Shown here one piece after another: positions 19,924 to 28,348 of a DNA stretch of 64,000 bases (position 1 is its first letter; the number at the start of each line of letters is the position of its first letter). The notes below the pieces were generated by a model. That model made no database searches. It was given only the letters and a program-made list of their open reading frames with translations, and had not been told where the DNA came from. This DNA is from an uncultured Sphingomonas sp. (GTDB lineage: Bacteria; Pseudomonadota; Alphaproteobacteria; Sphingomonadales; Sphingomonadaceae). The DNA lies in assembly GCF_913062585.1 (NCBI RefSeq), contig NZ_CAJXWX010000011.1, forward strand, positions 50,758-114,757, given 5' to 3'. The position numbers were made by a program, and so were the translations under genes.

Positions 19924-21765
19924 ATGAGCCTCCGCAACGTGGCGATCATCGCGCACGTCGACCATGGCAAGACGACCCTGGTTGATCAGCTGTTCCGCCA
20001 GTCGGGCACCTTCCGCGACAACCAGCGTGTCGAAGAGCGCGCGATGGACTCCAACGACCTGGAAAAGGAGCGCGGGATCACGATTCTCGCCAAGCCGACC
20101 TCGGTCGACTGGACCCCGCCGGGCAGCGACGAGTCGATCCGCATCAACATCGTCGACACCCCCGGCCACGCCGACTTCGGCGGCGAGGTGGAGCGCATCC
20201 TGTCGATGGTCGACGGCGTCGTCCTGCTGGTCGATTCGTCGGAAGGCGCGATGCCGCAGACGAAGTTCGTGACCGGCAAGGCGCTGGCGCTCGGCCTGAA
20301 GCCGATCGTCGTCGTCAACAAGGTCGACCGCGCCGACGCGCGTATCCAGGAAGTGCTGGACGAAGTGTTCGACCTGTTCGTCTCGCTCGACGCGAATGAC
20401 GAGCAGTTGGACTTCCCCGTCCTCTACGCCTCGGGCCGCAATGGCTATGCCTCGACCGACATGGACGCGCGCGAAGGCACGCTGATCCCGATGTTCGAGA
20501 CGATCGTGAACCACGTTCCCGCCCCCAAGGTGGAAGTCGAGGACGTGCCCTTCACCTTCCTGGTGACGTTGCTCGATCGCGACAACTTCCTGGGTCGCAT
20601 CCTGACCGGCCGCGTGAACTCGGGCACGGTCAAGCTGAACCAGGCGATCCACGCGCTCGACGCCGAGGGCAATGTGATCGAAACCGGTCGCGCGTCGAAG
20701 ATCCTGTCGTTCCGTGGCCTGGACCGCGTGCCGGTCGAGGAAGCCAAGGCGGGCGACATCATCTCGCTGGCGGGTCTGGCGGTTGCGACGGTGGCGAACA
20801 CCATCGCCGACACCAGCGTCACCGTGCCGCTGCAGGCGCAGCCGATCGATCCGCCGACGCTGTCGATGCGTTTCGCGGTGAACGACTCGCCGATGGCGGG
20901 CCGTGAGGGCACCAAGGTCACCAGCCGCATGATCCGCGACCGCCTGATGCGCGAAGCGGAATCGAACGTCGCGGTGAAGGTCACCGAGAGCGACGACCGC
21001 GACAGCTTCGAGGTTGCCGGTCGCGGCGAACTCCAGCTGGGCGTTCTGATCGAGACGATGCGCCGCGAAGGCTTCGAGCTGGGCATCAGCCGCCCGCGCG
21101 TGCTGTTCGGCGAGGACGAGGACGGCAAGAAGACCGAGCCGTACGAAACCGTCATCATCGACGTGGACGAGGAATATTCGGGCACGGTCGTCGAGAAGAT
21201 GAACCTGCGCAAGGCCGAGATGACCGACATGCGTCCCTCGGGCGGCGGCAAGACCCGCATCACCTTCTCCGCGCCCTCGCGCGGCATGATCGGCTATCAC
21301 GGCGAGTTCCTGTCGGACACGCGCGGCACCGGCATCATGAACCGCCTGTTCGAGAAGTACGGCCCCCACAAGGGCAAGATCGAGGGTCGCAAGAACGGCG
21401 TCCTGATCTCGAACGGTGCCGGCGAGGCGCAGGGTTATGCGCTGGGTCCGCTCGAAGAGCGCGGCATCCTGTTCGTCGGCCATGGCGAGGCGCTCTATGA
21501 GGGCATGATCATCGGCGAGAACGCCAAGACGGATGACCTCGAGGTCAATCCGATGAAGGCGAAACAGCTGACCAACTTCCGCGCGTCGGGCGGCAAGGAC
21601 GACGCCATCCGCCTGACTCCGCCGAAGAAGATGACGCTGGAACAGGCCATTGCGTATATCGACGACGACGAGATGGTCGAAGTGACCCCGAAGTCGATCC
21701 GTCTGCGCAAGCGCTACCTCGACCCGAACGAGCGCAAGCGCGCGGCTCGCTCGAAGGCGGCGTAA
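19924..21765 (+). CDS. typA: Ribosome-associated GTPase TypA/BipA
   Basis: A translational GTPase related to EF-G that binds the ribosome under stress. The 613-residue product has the G1 motif AHVDHGKTT near residue 11, switch I ERGITILAKPTSV, G3 DTPGHADFGGEV and G4 NKVDR, then beta-barrel domains and the TypA-specific C-terminus (VEVTPKSIRLRKRYLDPNERKR). The frame is open upstream to 19702, through the repeat; the ATG at 19924 is placed by the conserved start SLRNVAIIAHVDHGKTT. A terminator follows. Confidence 0.97.
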   Translation: MSLRNVAIIAHVDHGKTTLVDQLFRQSGTFRDNQRVEERAMDSNDLEKERGITILAKPTSVDWTPPGSDESIRINIVDTPGHADFGGEVERILSMVDGVVLLVDSSEGAMPQTKFVTGKALALGLKPIVVVNKVDRADARIQEVLDEVFDLFVSLDANDEQLDFPVLYASGRNGYASTDMDAREGTLIPMFETIVNHVPAPKVEVEDVPFTFLVTLLDRDNFLGRILTGRVNSGTVKLNQAIHALDAEGNVIETGRASKILSFRGLDRVPVEEAKAGDIISLAGLAVATVANTIADTSVTVPLQAQPIDPPTLSMRFAVNDSPMAGREGTKVTSRMIRDRLMREAESNVAVKVTESDDRDSFEVAGRGELQLGVLIETMRREGFELGISRPRVLFGEDEDGKKTEPYETVIIDVDEEYSGTVVEKMNLRKAEMTDMRPSGGGKTRITFSAPSRGMIGYHGEFLSDTRGTGIMNRLFEKYGPHKGKIEGRKNGVLISNGAGEAQGYALGPLEERGILFVGHGEALYEGMIIGENAKTDDLEVNPMKAKQLTNFRASGGKDDAIRLTPPKKMTLEQAIAYIDDDEMVEVTPKSIRLRKRYLDPNERKRAARSKAA

Positions 21766-21784
21766 TCAGGCTAGCCAATCGGAA

Positions 21785-21817
21785 AGGGGCCGGGCGGAAA
21801 CGTCCGGCCCTTTTTCT
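21785..21817 (+). terminator. Rho-independent terminator after typA
   Basis: The stem GGGCCGGGCG / CGTCCGGCCC with a GAAA tetraloop is followed by TTTTTCTTT, 20 bases after the typA stop. Confidence 0.9.
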
Positions 21818-21830
21818 TTGGGAGGCGTCC

Positions 21831-21942
21831 GTGGCCTTCGACTTCGCTCAGGCTGAACGGAGGTTGGTATGTTTGCCGGGGCCGAAAAATCCGATTCCAC
21901 GCGTCTACCGCCCCGTTCAGCCTGAGCGAAGTCGAAGGCCAC
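21831..21942. repeat. Intergenic repeat family B, inverted pair
   Basis: TGGCCTTCGACTTCGCTCAG (then GCTGAACGG) at the left and its reverse complement CCGTTCAGCCTGAGCGAAGT (then CGAAGGCCA) at the right, about 50 bases apart. It lies between the typA terminator and the terminator of the opposing LOG gene. Confidence 0.85.
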
Positions 21943-21978
21943 GTCCCTCGCGCCGCTATGTCCCAACCAGGACCATCA

Positions 21979-22016
21979 GAAAAAAAGCCCGCCTCCTTGA
22001 GGGAGACGGGCTTCCG
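21979..22016 (-). terminator. Rho-independent terminator of the LOG gene
   Basis: Read on the minus strand, AAGCCCGTCTCCC - TCAA - GGAGGCGGGCTT is followed by a run of T. It lies 24 bases after the stop of the minus-strand LOG gene. Confidence 0.88.
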
Positions 22017-22039
22017 AAAAAGTATTTAGGGAAGGGGCC

Positions 22040-22927
22040 TTACGCCCGCTCGGCTTCCTTGCGCGCGCGTTCCTCGTAGAAGTTGCGGACCACGTCCCAC
22101 GCCTCTTCGGCGGTTTCGACGTAGGTGAAGATGCCCAGGTCGCGCTCGGACACCACGCCTTCCTCGACCAGCGCGTCGAAATTGACAACGCGTTCCCAGA
22201 AGGCACGGCCGAACAGCAGCACGGGGATGGGTTGGATCTTGCCCGTCTGGATCAGGGTCAGCAGTTCGAACAGCTCGTCGAACGTGCCGAACCCGCCCGG
22301 GAAGGCCGCCAGCGCGCGGGCGTGCAGCAGGAAGTGCATCTTGCGCAGCGCGAAATAGTGGAACTGGAGCGAGAGCGACGGCGTGACGTAAGGGTTGGGC
22401 GCCTGCTCGTGCGGCAGGACGATGTTCAGGCCCACCGACTCGGCGCCGACGTCATGCGCGCCGCGATTGGCGGCTTCCATGATCGACGGGCCGCCGCCCG
22501 AGCAGACGACGAATTGCCGCATCCCGCGATCGTCGCGGGGCAGGCGGCTGGTGATCTGCGCCAGCTCGCGCGCGATGTCGTAATATTTGCTCTTGGCGAC
22601 CAGGTTCTCGGCGATCCGACGCGATTTGTCGTCATGCGCCAGGTCGAGCATGGCCTGCGCCTTGGCGGGCTCCGGGATACGCGCCGAGCCATAGAAGACG
22701 AAGGTCGAGGCGATCTTGGCCTCTTCGAGCAACAGCTGCGCCTTTAGCAGCTCCAGCTGGAAACGGACGGGGCGAAGGTCTTCCCGCAGCAGGAAGTCCA
22801 TATCCTGAAAGGCCAGCGTATAGGCGGGGCTTTCGGTCTGGGGCGTCGAGACGATCGTCTTGGCGCTCTCGGCGTCCTGGCTGGCATTGGGAAAGACGCG
22901 GTTCGGTACTTGGGTTTTATCGGTCAT
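22040..22927 (-). CDS. LOG family protein (nucleotide 5'-monophosphate phosphoribohydrolase type)
   Basis: A 295-residue Rossmann-fold protein of the LOG/TIGR00730 group. The signature is PGGFGTFDELFELLTLIQTG near residue 215, with the upstream block VVCSGGGPSIMEAANRGAHD. Members hydrolyse nucleoside 5'-monophosphates (cytokinin nucleotides, or AMP) to base and ribose 5-phosphate. The first 40 residues are polar and not part of the fold. The gene is monocistronic, with its own terminator. The substrate in this organism is not known. Confidence 0.92.
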   Translation of the reverse strand: MTDKTQVPNRVFPNASQDAESAKTIVSTPQTESPAYTLAFQDMDFLLREDLRPVRFQLELLKAQLLLEEAKIASTFVFYGSARIPEPAKAQAMLDLAHDDKSRRIAENLVAKSKYYDIARELAQITSRLPRDDRGMRQFVVCSGGGPSIMEAANRGAHDVGAESVGLNIVLPHEQAPNPYVTPSLSLQFHYFALRKMHFLLHARALAAFPGGFGTFDELFELLTLIQTGKIQPIPVLLFGRAFWERVVNFDALVEEGVVSERDLGIFTYVETAEEAWDVVRNFYEERARKEAERA

Positions 22928-22960
22928 TTCAGATGATGTAGGGGATCGCTGCCTCTCGCG

Positions 22961-23632
22961 CTACCGGCAAAAATGCGCGGCATCATCCTCCAGGTGCAGG
23001 TGGTTGCGGTGCGCCGCATTGTAATCCGGGGTCAGCACCGTGCCGAAGCGCCGACAGGCGGAGGCGCGAATGGTCGCCCAGAACTGGCGGATCTGCGGAT
23101 CGGTCGAATGCCAGTCGTTCAGCAGGGTGATGCGCCGCCCGTCCTTCAGGACGAAGCCGCCGACATCGACCGCATTGGCCAGCGCATGGCCCGACCGCCG
23201 GTCGCCCATCCGGCTGGTGCCGACGATGTTGCGACAGGCATAGCTGCCCATGCCCTCGACCTTGACCAGTTGCGATCCCAGTATCTGCCACGCGGCGGGG
23301 GCGACGGCGTTGCGGATCCAGCCGGCAAAGGCACGCGCATTGCCGCAGCGCATCGCCGTGACCCCGGTTACCGGCACGCCGATATCGGTCAGCTGCACCG
23401 CGCCGTACAGGCCGCAGCCGGGGCCGAGTTCCTTGTCGGGCAGGCGGCGATAGTCGACGCCCTCGCGCCGCAGATCGGCCTCGCATTGCGCCGTCTCGCG
23501 GATCGGCGGGCGATAGGGTTCGGGGCGTGCGGCCTGTTGGACCGGGCGCTCGGAACGATCGGGGCGTCCGCAGGCGGAGAGGAGGGCCGCGCCCAGAATC
23601 GGGACGACCAGCGGAAGGGGGATGCGCACCAT
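22961..23632 (-). CDS. Extensin-family lipoprotein
   Basis: A 223-residue envelope protein with the extensin-like C-terminal domain. The start at 23632 gives a lipoprotein signal (VRIPLPLVVPILGAALLSAC, lipid attachment at the Cys in LLSACG). The domain has SHRMGDRRSGHALANAVDVG-like elements (SGHALANAVDVGGFVL) and ends in AHRNHLHLED, the histidine pattern of LAS-type metallopeptidases. Bacterial members are often assumed to act on the cell wall, but this has little direct proof. The frame is open upstream to 23728, but the lipoprotein signal fixes the start. Confidence 0.87.
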   Translation of the reverse strand: MVRIPLPLVVPILGAALLSACGRPDRSERPVQQAARPEPYRPPIRETAQCEADLRREGVDYRRLPDKELGPGCGLYGAVQLTDIGVPVTGVTAMRCGNARAFAGWIRNAVAPAAWQILGSQLVKVEGMGSYACRNIVGTSRMGDRRSGHALANAVDVGGFVLKDGRRITLLNDWHSTDPQIRQFWATIRASACRRFGTVLTPDYNAAHRNHLHLEDDAAHFCR

Positions 23633-23673
23633 GGTCCCCCTTTCCGCTGCCGCTCCGCTTTTGTCAGCAGGGA

Positions 23674-23895
23674 TCAGGCATCCGGAGCCGGTTCTGCGAC
23701 ATGTTCCAATATGTCCCCCGGCTGGCATTCTAGCACGGTGCAGATCGCATCCAGCGTGGTGAAGCGGATCGCCCGCGCCTTGCCCGTCTTCAGGATCGAG
23801 AGATTGGCCAGCGTCAGGTCGACCCGCTCGGCGAGTTCGGTCAGCGACATGCGCCGGTCCAGCAGCAGCCGGTCGAGATTGATGCGGATCGCCAT
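23674..23895 (-). CDS. XRE-type helix-turn-helix regulator
   Basis: A 73-residue Cro/CI-like protein consisting of a single HTH domain (MSLTELAERVDLTLANLSIL, residues about 16-35, then FTTLDAICTVLECQPGDILE). It overlaps the stop of the DUF2975 gene by one base (TGATG), a pairing seen in many bacteria. It probably binds the palindromic repeats upstream of that gene (24425-24487) and controls the pair; this is inferred from position. Confidence 0.9.
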   Translation of the reverse strand: MAIRINLDRLLLDRRMSLTELAERVDLTLANLSILKTGKARAIRFTTLDAICTVLECQPGDILEHVAEPAPDA

Positions 23896-24401
23896 CAGAT
23901 CGTTCCGTCCGCCTCTTCGCGCAGGCGAACGCCCTCGCGAAAGACCTGGGCCAGCACCAGCGTCAGCAGGATCGCAAACACCCCGTCGACGCCCATCGGC
24001 TTGACGATGTCGCGCGACTCGAAGGGCAGTATGGGGGGCAGGACGAACTGCAACAGATAGGCGACGGCGATCGTCGCCGCGATCCAGTGCAGCCGCTTGA
24101 CGTTGGCCAGGGTGAAGGGCTGTCCCGCCGCCGTGCTGCGCAGCATCTGGATCAGCGGCAGCAGCGCGGCCCAGACGAGCGACAGCACCATCAGCATGAC
24201 CGCCAGCGCGGCGGCGACCACGCCCGGCGTCTTCATGTCCAGGGCCTGTGCGTTGACGTGCACCGCCCCCAGCGCGCCGGGCGAGATCGAATCGACGATC
24301 AGCACGCCGACCGACGCCAGGATGATGGCCGTGACGAATGCCAGCAGGCCGAGAAGCGTGGCATAAAGCAGCATGCTGATGTGACTGGCAAAGCGTGTCA
24401 T
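23895..24401 (-). CDS. DUF2975 membrane protein
   Basis: A 168-residue protein with four hydrophobic segments (about residues 8-35, 60-85, 103-123 and 138-158) matching DUF2975. It contains RSTAAGQPFTLANVKRLHWI, a typical family block. The ATG at 24401 follows GGGAGA by 9 bases; a GTG/ATG start five codons upstream is possible but less well placed. It forms an operon with the small HTH gene and may sense a signal for it. The function is unknown. Confidence 0.88.
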   Translation of the reverse strand: MTRFASHISMLLYATLLGLLAFVTAIILASVGVLIVDSISPGALGAVHVNAQALDMKTPGVVAAALAVMLMVLSLVWAALLPLIQMLRSTAAGQPFTLANVKRLHWIAATIAVAYLLQFVLPPILPFESRDIVKPMGVDGVFAILLTLVLAQVFREGVRLREEADGTI

Positions 24402-24424
24402 CGTCGATTCTCCCATTCTGTTCC

Positions 24425-24487
24425 GATATCGAAATTCAATATTGTGTTATCGAATGTCAATCAACATAAATATCGAATTTCGATATT
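24425..24487. promoter_or_regulatory. Operator region with repeated TATCGAA half-sites
   Basis: AATATCGAATTTCGATATT at 24469-24487 is a perfect 19-base palindrome. A second, imperfect copy (GATATCGAAATTCAATATT) is at 24425-24443 and a half-site TTATCGAATGTCAAT at 24448-24462. The stretch is strikingly AT-rich for this genome and lies just upstream of the DUF2975-HTH operon. It is the likely binding region of the HTH protein. Confidence 0.75.
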
Positions 24488-24521
24488 CCATGCTATGTCA
24501 GATCGGGAGCGTGGACTGGTC

Positions 24522-25169
24522 TTACTCGGGCGGGACCTGGCTCTCGGTGGCGATGCGTGCGCTCTGCAACATGCTGATATCGCGAAGCAATCGACAGGTC
24601 AGCACGGCCAGCGGCGCGTCGATGACGATGCTGGCCACGTGCATCCAGGATGCCGAAATCCATTGGTCCGGCGTTTCCGTCACGCCCAGGATCATCGCCG
24701 TGACATTGCCGTAGATGCTCGCTCCGATCAACAGGCCCCACCACAGCCGCAGCCAGGTCGGCACGTCGACCGATTCGGGCGCGCCGGAGTCGATGGTGGC
24801 GCCGCGGCTTTCCCGAATCCCCTCGAACGGCTTCCAGAGACAGGCAACGGGCACGAAGAACCAGCCGACATTCCAGCCTGGACTGATCGTCATGGCATCG
24901 CTCCACTGCTGTGCGTTGCGATTCACGACATAGACCCAGCGCAGGAACGCGATGTGGTAGAGAATCGAGATAAGGACGAACCCGATATGGGTGGGATCCG
25001 GCGAGTCGGCGAGGCGAGCGATCGCCTCCGGCGTCTGGGGGGCATCGCCAAGGCCGCCCAAGAGCTTGATACGCCAGACATATAATGCCGTCTGGACGAT
25101 GCTGCCGACCAGCCAGAAACAGGCGAGCGCTGTGGTCCAGCGCGCCAGGCGCTTCGGATTGCTGAGCAT
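24522..25169 (-). CDS. DUF4328 membrane protein
   Basis: A 215-residue protein with about five hydrophobic segments. The block TISPGWNVGWFFVPVACLWK followed by PFEGIRE (residues about 95-120) is the DUF4328 signature, and the region before it (LYHIAFLRWVYVVNRNAQQW) fits too. Nothing is known of its function. It lies upstream of the DUF2975-HTH pair in the same direction, separated by the operator region, so it could be a separate unit or read into it. Confidence 0.85.
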   Translation of the reverse strand: MLSNPKRLARWTTALACFWLVGSIVQTALYVWRIKLLGGLGDAPQTPEAIARLADSPDPTHIGFVLISILYHIAFLRWVYVVNRNAQQWSDAMTISPGWNVGWFFVPVACLWKPFEGIRESRGATIDSGAPESVDVPTWLRLWWGLLIGASIYGNVTAMILGVTETPDQWISASWMHVASIVIDAPLAVLTCRLLRDISMLQSARIATESQVPPE

Positions 25170-25197
25170 GTGAAATTCCCCCTTTGCCGGTTCCCTA

Positions 25198-25213
25198 GAC
25201 GCAATATTGCGTC
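25198..25213. promoter_or_regulatory. Perfect 16-base palindrome upstream of DUF4328 gene and serC
   Basis: GACGCAATATTGCGTC is fully self-complementary. It lies 29 bases before the DUF4328 start (minus) and 100 bases before serC (plus), in the divergent promoter region. It may be an operator for either gene; the regulator is unknown. Confidence 0.55.
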
Positions 25214-25262
25214 GACGCGATTGTGGTTGTCATCTTCGATCGACATCGCTAGGGCCGTCGAC

Positions 25263-25312
25263 GGGCCACGCGGTCCCAACGCCGCGCGTGCTCTCTGTGA
25301 GGAGAGTCTTAA
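25263..25312 (+). ncRNA. serC leader RNA element (alphaproteobacterial serC motif)
   Basis: Two hairpins directly before the serC ATG. The first is GGGCC-ACGC-GGTCC. The second is CTCTCT-GTGA-GGAGAG, closed by a GNRA-type tetraloop, with the ribosome-binding GGAG in its 3' arm, 6 bases before the ATG. Between them is AACGCCGCGCGTG. The layout and position match the serC RNA motif described upstream of serC in alphaproteobacteria; the match is from memory of that motif, not from a covariance search. Burying the ribosome site suggests control of translation. Confidence 0.65.
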
Positions 25313-26467
25313 ATGACTAATGTGATTGCCGCTGACGCCATTCTTGCGCCCGCGAAGCCCGCCACCAAACCGGCGCGTCCCTATTTTTCCAGCGGTCCCT
25401 GCGCCAAGCCTCCCGGTTGGGAAGTCGCCAAGCTCGCGACGGACAGCCTCGGCCGTTCGCATCGCTCGAAGCTCGGCAAGCAGCGTCTGCAATATTGCAT
25501 CGACCTGATGCGCGAGCTGCTGAAGCTCCCCGACACCCACCGCATCGGCATCGTCCCCGGCTCCGACACCGGCGCGTTCGAGATGGCGATGTGGACCATG
25601 CTGGGCGCGCGCGCCGTCACGACGCTCGCCTGGGAAAGCTTTGGCGAGGGCTGGGTGACCGACGCGGTCAAGCAGTTGAAGCTCGAACCGACCGTCCTGC
25701 GCGCCGATTACGGCCAGATCGCCGATCTGAACGCGGTCGACTGGTCGAACGACGTGCTGTTCACCTGGAACGGTACCACCAGCGGCGTGCGCGTGCCGAA
25801 CGGCGACTGGATCGCCGACGACCGCGAGGGCCTGTCCTTCGCCGACGCGACCAGCGCGGTGTTCGCCTATGACCTGCCCTGGGACAAGATCGACGTCGCG
25901 ACCTTCTCGTGGCAGAAGGTGCTGGGCGGTGAGGGCGCGCACGGCGTCCTGATCCTCGGCCCCCGCGCAGTCGAGCGTCTCGAAACCTACACCCCCGCCT
26001 GGCCGCTGCCCAAGGTGTTCCGCCTGGTGTCGAAGGGCAAGCTGGCCGAGGGCGTCTTCAAGGGCGAGACGATCAACACGCCGTCGATGCTGGCCGTCGA
26101 GGACGCGATCTTCGCGCTCGAATGGGGCAAGGGGCTGGGTGGCGCGGCGGCGCTGGTCAAGCGCTCGGACGCCAATGCGGCGGCGCTGAACAAGATCGTC
26201 GAAGAGCGCGACTGGCTCGGCCATCTGGCGGCCGATCCGGCGATCCGCTCGACCACCAGCGTCTGCCTGACGGTCGAGGGCGCGGACGAGGCGCTCATCA
26301 AGAAGATGGCCTCGCTGCTGGAGGCCGAAGGGGCCGCCTATGACGTGGCGGGTTACCGCGACGCGCCTGCGGGCCTGCGCATCTGGTGCGGCGCCACCGT
26401 CGAGACCGCCGATGTCGAAGCGCTCGGCCCCTGGCTCGACTGGGCCTACGCCACCGCCAAGGCCTGA
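25313..26467 (+). CDS. serC: Phosphoserine transaminase
   Basis: A PLP enzyme converting 3-phosphohydroxypyruvate and glutamate to O-phosphoserine, step two of serine synthesis (it also serves pyridoxine synthesis in some bacteria). The 384-residue product belongs to the alphaproteobacterial SerC group: it starts with PYFSSGPCAKPPGWEV and has the PLP lysine in ATFSWQKVLGGEGAHG near residue 202. It is preceded by the serC leader element and followed by serA, the enzyme of step one, after a repeat. The length and motifs are complete. Confidence 0.97.
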   Translation: MTNVIAADAILAPAKPATKPARPYFSSGPCAKPPGWEVAKLATDSLGRSHRSKLGKQRLQYCIDLMRELLKLPDTHRIGIVPGSDTGAFEMAMWTMLGARAVTTLAWESFGEGWVTDAVKQLKLEPTVLRADYGQIADLNAVDWSNDVLFTWNGTTSGVRVPNGDWIADDREGLSFADATSAVFAYDLPWDKIDVATFSWQKVLGGEGAHGVLILGPRAVERLETYTPAWPLPKVFRLVSKGKLAEGVFKGETINTPSMLAVEDAIFALEWGKGLGGAAALVKRSDANAAALNKIVEERDWLGHLAADPAIRSTTSVCLTVEGADEALIKKMASLLEAEGAAYDVAGYRDAPAGLRIWCGATVETADVEALGPWLDWAYATAKA

Positions 26468-26478
26468 CCTTATCTTAG

Positions 26479-26590
26479 CCCTCTCCCCCTCGGGGAGAGG
26501 GTTGGGTGAGGGGCGGTTCTAGGCCAGGCGGCGCGTGTGTCGCCAAGCCCCAACCCCTCACCCCGACCCTCTCCCCAGTGGGGAGAGGGA
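26479..26590. repeat. Intergenic repeat family C, copy 1
   Basis: Lies between serC and serA. Left half CCCTCTCCCCCTCGGGGAGA then GGGTTGGGTGAGGGGCGG; right half CCCCAACCCCTCACCCCGAC then CCTCTCCCCAGTGGGGAGAG. The halves are inverted versions of each other. A near-identical copy lies after serA at 28206-28312. Confidence 0.85.
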
Positions 26591-26619
26591 GAAATCCCCC
26601 TATTCCTGGAGCTTGTCTC

Positions 26620-28197
26620 ATGCCCAAAGTTCTCATCAGCGACAAAATGGACCCCAAGGCCGCCCAGATCTTCCGTGAGCGCGGGGTCGAGGTGGACGAG
26701 ATCACCGGCAAGACGCCGGACGAGCTGAAGGCGATCATCGGCGACTATGACGGCTTGGCGATCCGCAGTTCGACTAAGGTCACGAAGGACATCCTCGAGC
26801 ACGCGACGAACTTGAAGGTCGTCGGCCGCGCCGGGATCGGCGTCGATAACGTCGATATCCCCGCCGCCAGCGCCAAGGGCGTGGTGGTGATGAACACCCC
26901 CTTCGGCAACTCGATCACCACCGCCGAACACGCCATCGCGCTGATGTTCGCGCTCGCCCGCCAGCTGCCCGAGGCCGATGCCTCGACCCAGGCCGGCAAG
27001 TGGGAGAAGAACCGCTTCATGGGCGTCGAGCTGACGTCGAAGACGCTGGGTCTGATCGGTGCGGGCAATATCGGCTCGATCGTCGCCGACCGCGCGCTGG
27101 GCCTGCGCATGAAGGTCGTCGCCTTCGACCCGTTCCTGACGCCTGAGCGCGCGATCGAGATGGGCGTGGAGAAGGTCACGCTGGACGAGCTGCTGGCGCG
27201 CGCCGACTTCATCACGCTGCACACGCCGCTGACCGACCAGACCCGCAACATCCTGTCGGCCGAGAATCTTGCCAAGACCAAGAAGGGCGTCCGCATCATC
27301 AACTGCGCGCGTGGCGGCCTGATCGACGAGGATGCGCTGAAGGCAGGGCTCGACTCGGGCCATATCGGCGGCGCGGCGCTCGACGTGTTCAAGGTCGAAC
27401 CGGCCAAGGAAAGCCCGCTGTTCGGCACGCCCAACTTCATCTCGACCCCGCACCTCGGCGCGTCGACCACCGAAGCACAGGTCAATGTCGCGATTCAGGT
27501 CGCCGAGCAGCTGGCCGATTTCCTGGTCTCGGGCGGCGTCACCAATGCGCTCAACATGCCGAGCCTGACCGCCGAGGAAGCGCCCAAGCTGAAGCCCTAT
27601 ATGGCGCTGGCGGAAAAGCTCGGCTCGCTGGTCGGTCAGCTGTCGCACGGTGCGGTGACGGGCATCGCGATCGAGGCGGAGGGTGCGGCCGCCGCGCTCA
27701 ACCTCAAGCCGATCACGGGTGCGGTGCTGGCGGGTTTCATGCGCGTCCATTCGGACACGGTGAACATGGTCAACGCGCCGTTCCTCGCCAAGGAGCGCGG
27801 CCTCGACGTGCGCGAAGTGCGCCATGACCGCGAGGGCGACTACCACACGCTGGTCCGCGTGACGGTGACGACGGCGGACGGCGAGCGTTCGGTCGCGGGC
27901 ACGCTGTTCGGCGATCAGGCCCCGCGCCTGGTCGAGCTGTTCGGCATCAAGGTCGAGGCCGATCTCGCCGGGCCGATGCTGTACGTCGTCAACGAGGACG
28001 CACCGGGCTTCATCGGCCGCTTGGGCACCACGCTGGGCGAGGCGGGCGTTAATATCGGCACCTTCCACCTCGGCCGCCGCTTGGCGGGCGGCGAAGCGGT
28101 GCTGTTGCTCTCGGTCGACGAGGCGGTGGACGCGGACCTGCTCGCCAAGGTCAAGGCGCTGCCGGGCGTGAAGACCGCGATGGGCTTGGGGTTCTAA
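26620..28197 (+). CDS. serA: D-3-phosphoglycerate dehydrogenase
   Basis: Oxidises 3-phosphoglycerate to 3-phosphohydroxypyruvate with NAD, the first step of serine synthesis. The 525-residue product is the long form: substrate domain, NAD domain with GLIGAGNIGSIVADRALGLR (about 146-165), catalytic Arg in NCARGGLIDEDAL, Glu and His in STPHLGAST, then an intervening domain and a C-terminal ACT domain (VNEDAPGFIGRLGTTLGEAG) for serine feedback. The open frame extends upstream through the family C repeat to 26506, but the conserved start PKVLISDKMDPKAAQ places the ATG at 26620. Confidence 0.97.
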   Translation: MPKVLISDKMDPKAAQIFRERGVEVDEITGKTPDELKAIIGDYDGLAIRSSTKVTKDILEHATNLKVVGRAGIGVDNVDIPAASAKGVVVMNTPFGNSITTAEHAIALMFALARQLPEADASTQAGKWEKNRFMGVELTSKTLGLIGAGNIGSIVADRALGLRMKVVAFDPFLTPERAIEMGVEKVTLDELLARADFITLHTPLTDQTRNILSAENLAKTKKGVRIINCARGGLIDEDALKAGLDSGHIGGAALDVFKVEPAKESPLFGTPNFISTPHLGASTTEAQVNVAIQVAEQLADFLVSGGVTNALNMPSLTAEEAPKLKPYMALAEKLGSLVGQLSHGAVTGIAIEAEGAAAALNLKPITGAVLAGFMRVHSDTVNMVNAPFLAKERGLDVREVRHDREGDYHTLVRVTVTTADGERSVAGTLFGDQAPRLVELFGIKVEADLAGPMLYVVNEDAPGFIGRLGTTLGEAGVNIGTFHLGRRLAGGEAVLLLSVDEAVDADLLAKVKALPGVKTAMGLGF

Positions 28198-28205
28198 TCT
28201 AAAAA

Positions 28206-28312
28206 GCCCTCTCCCCCTCGGGGAGAGGGTTGGGTGAGGGGCGGGGGCTGGGCGATAGCGCTGTGCCAAGCCCCAACCCCTCACCCCGACCCTCTCCCCA
28301 GTGGGGAGAGGG
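28206..28312. repeat. Intergenic repeat family C, copy 2
   Basis: Lies directly after serA. It has the same inverted halves as the copy at 26479, and the right half (CCAAGCCCCAACCCCTCACC through CAGTGGGGAGAGGGAG) is identical to it. The two copies flank serA. Confidence 0.85.
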
Positions 28313-28348
28313 AGTGGTATGCTCCTCGGAACAGGGGGAGCCATTCAC

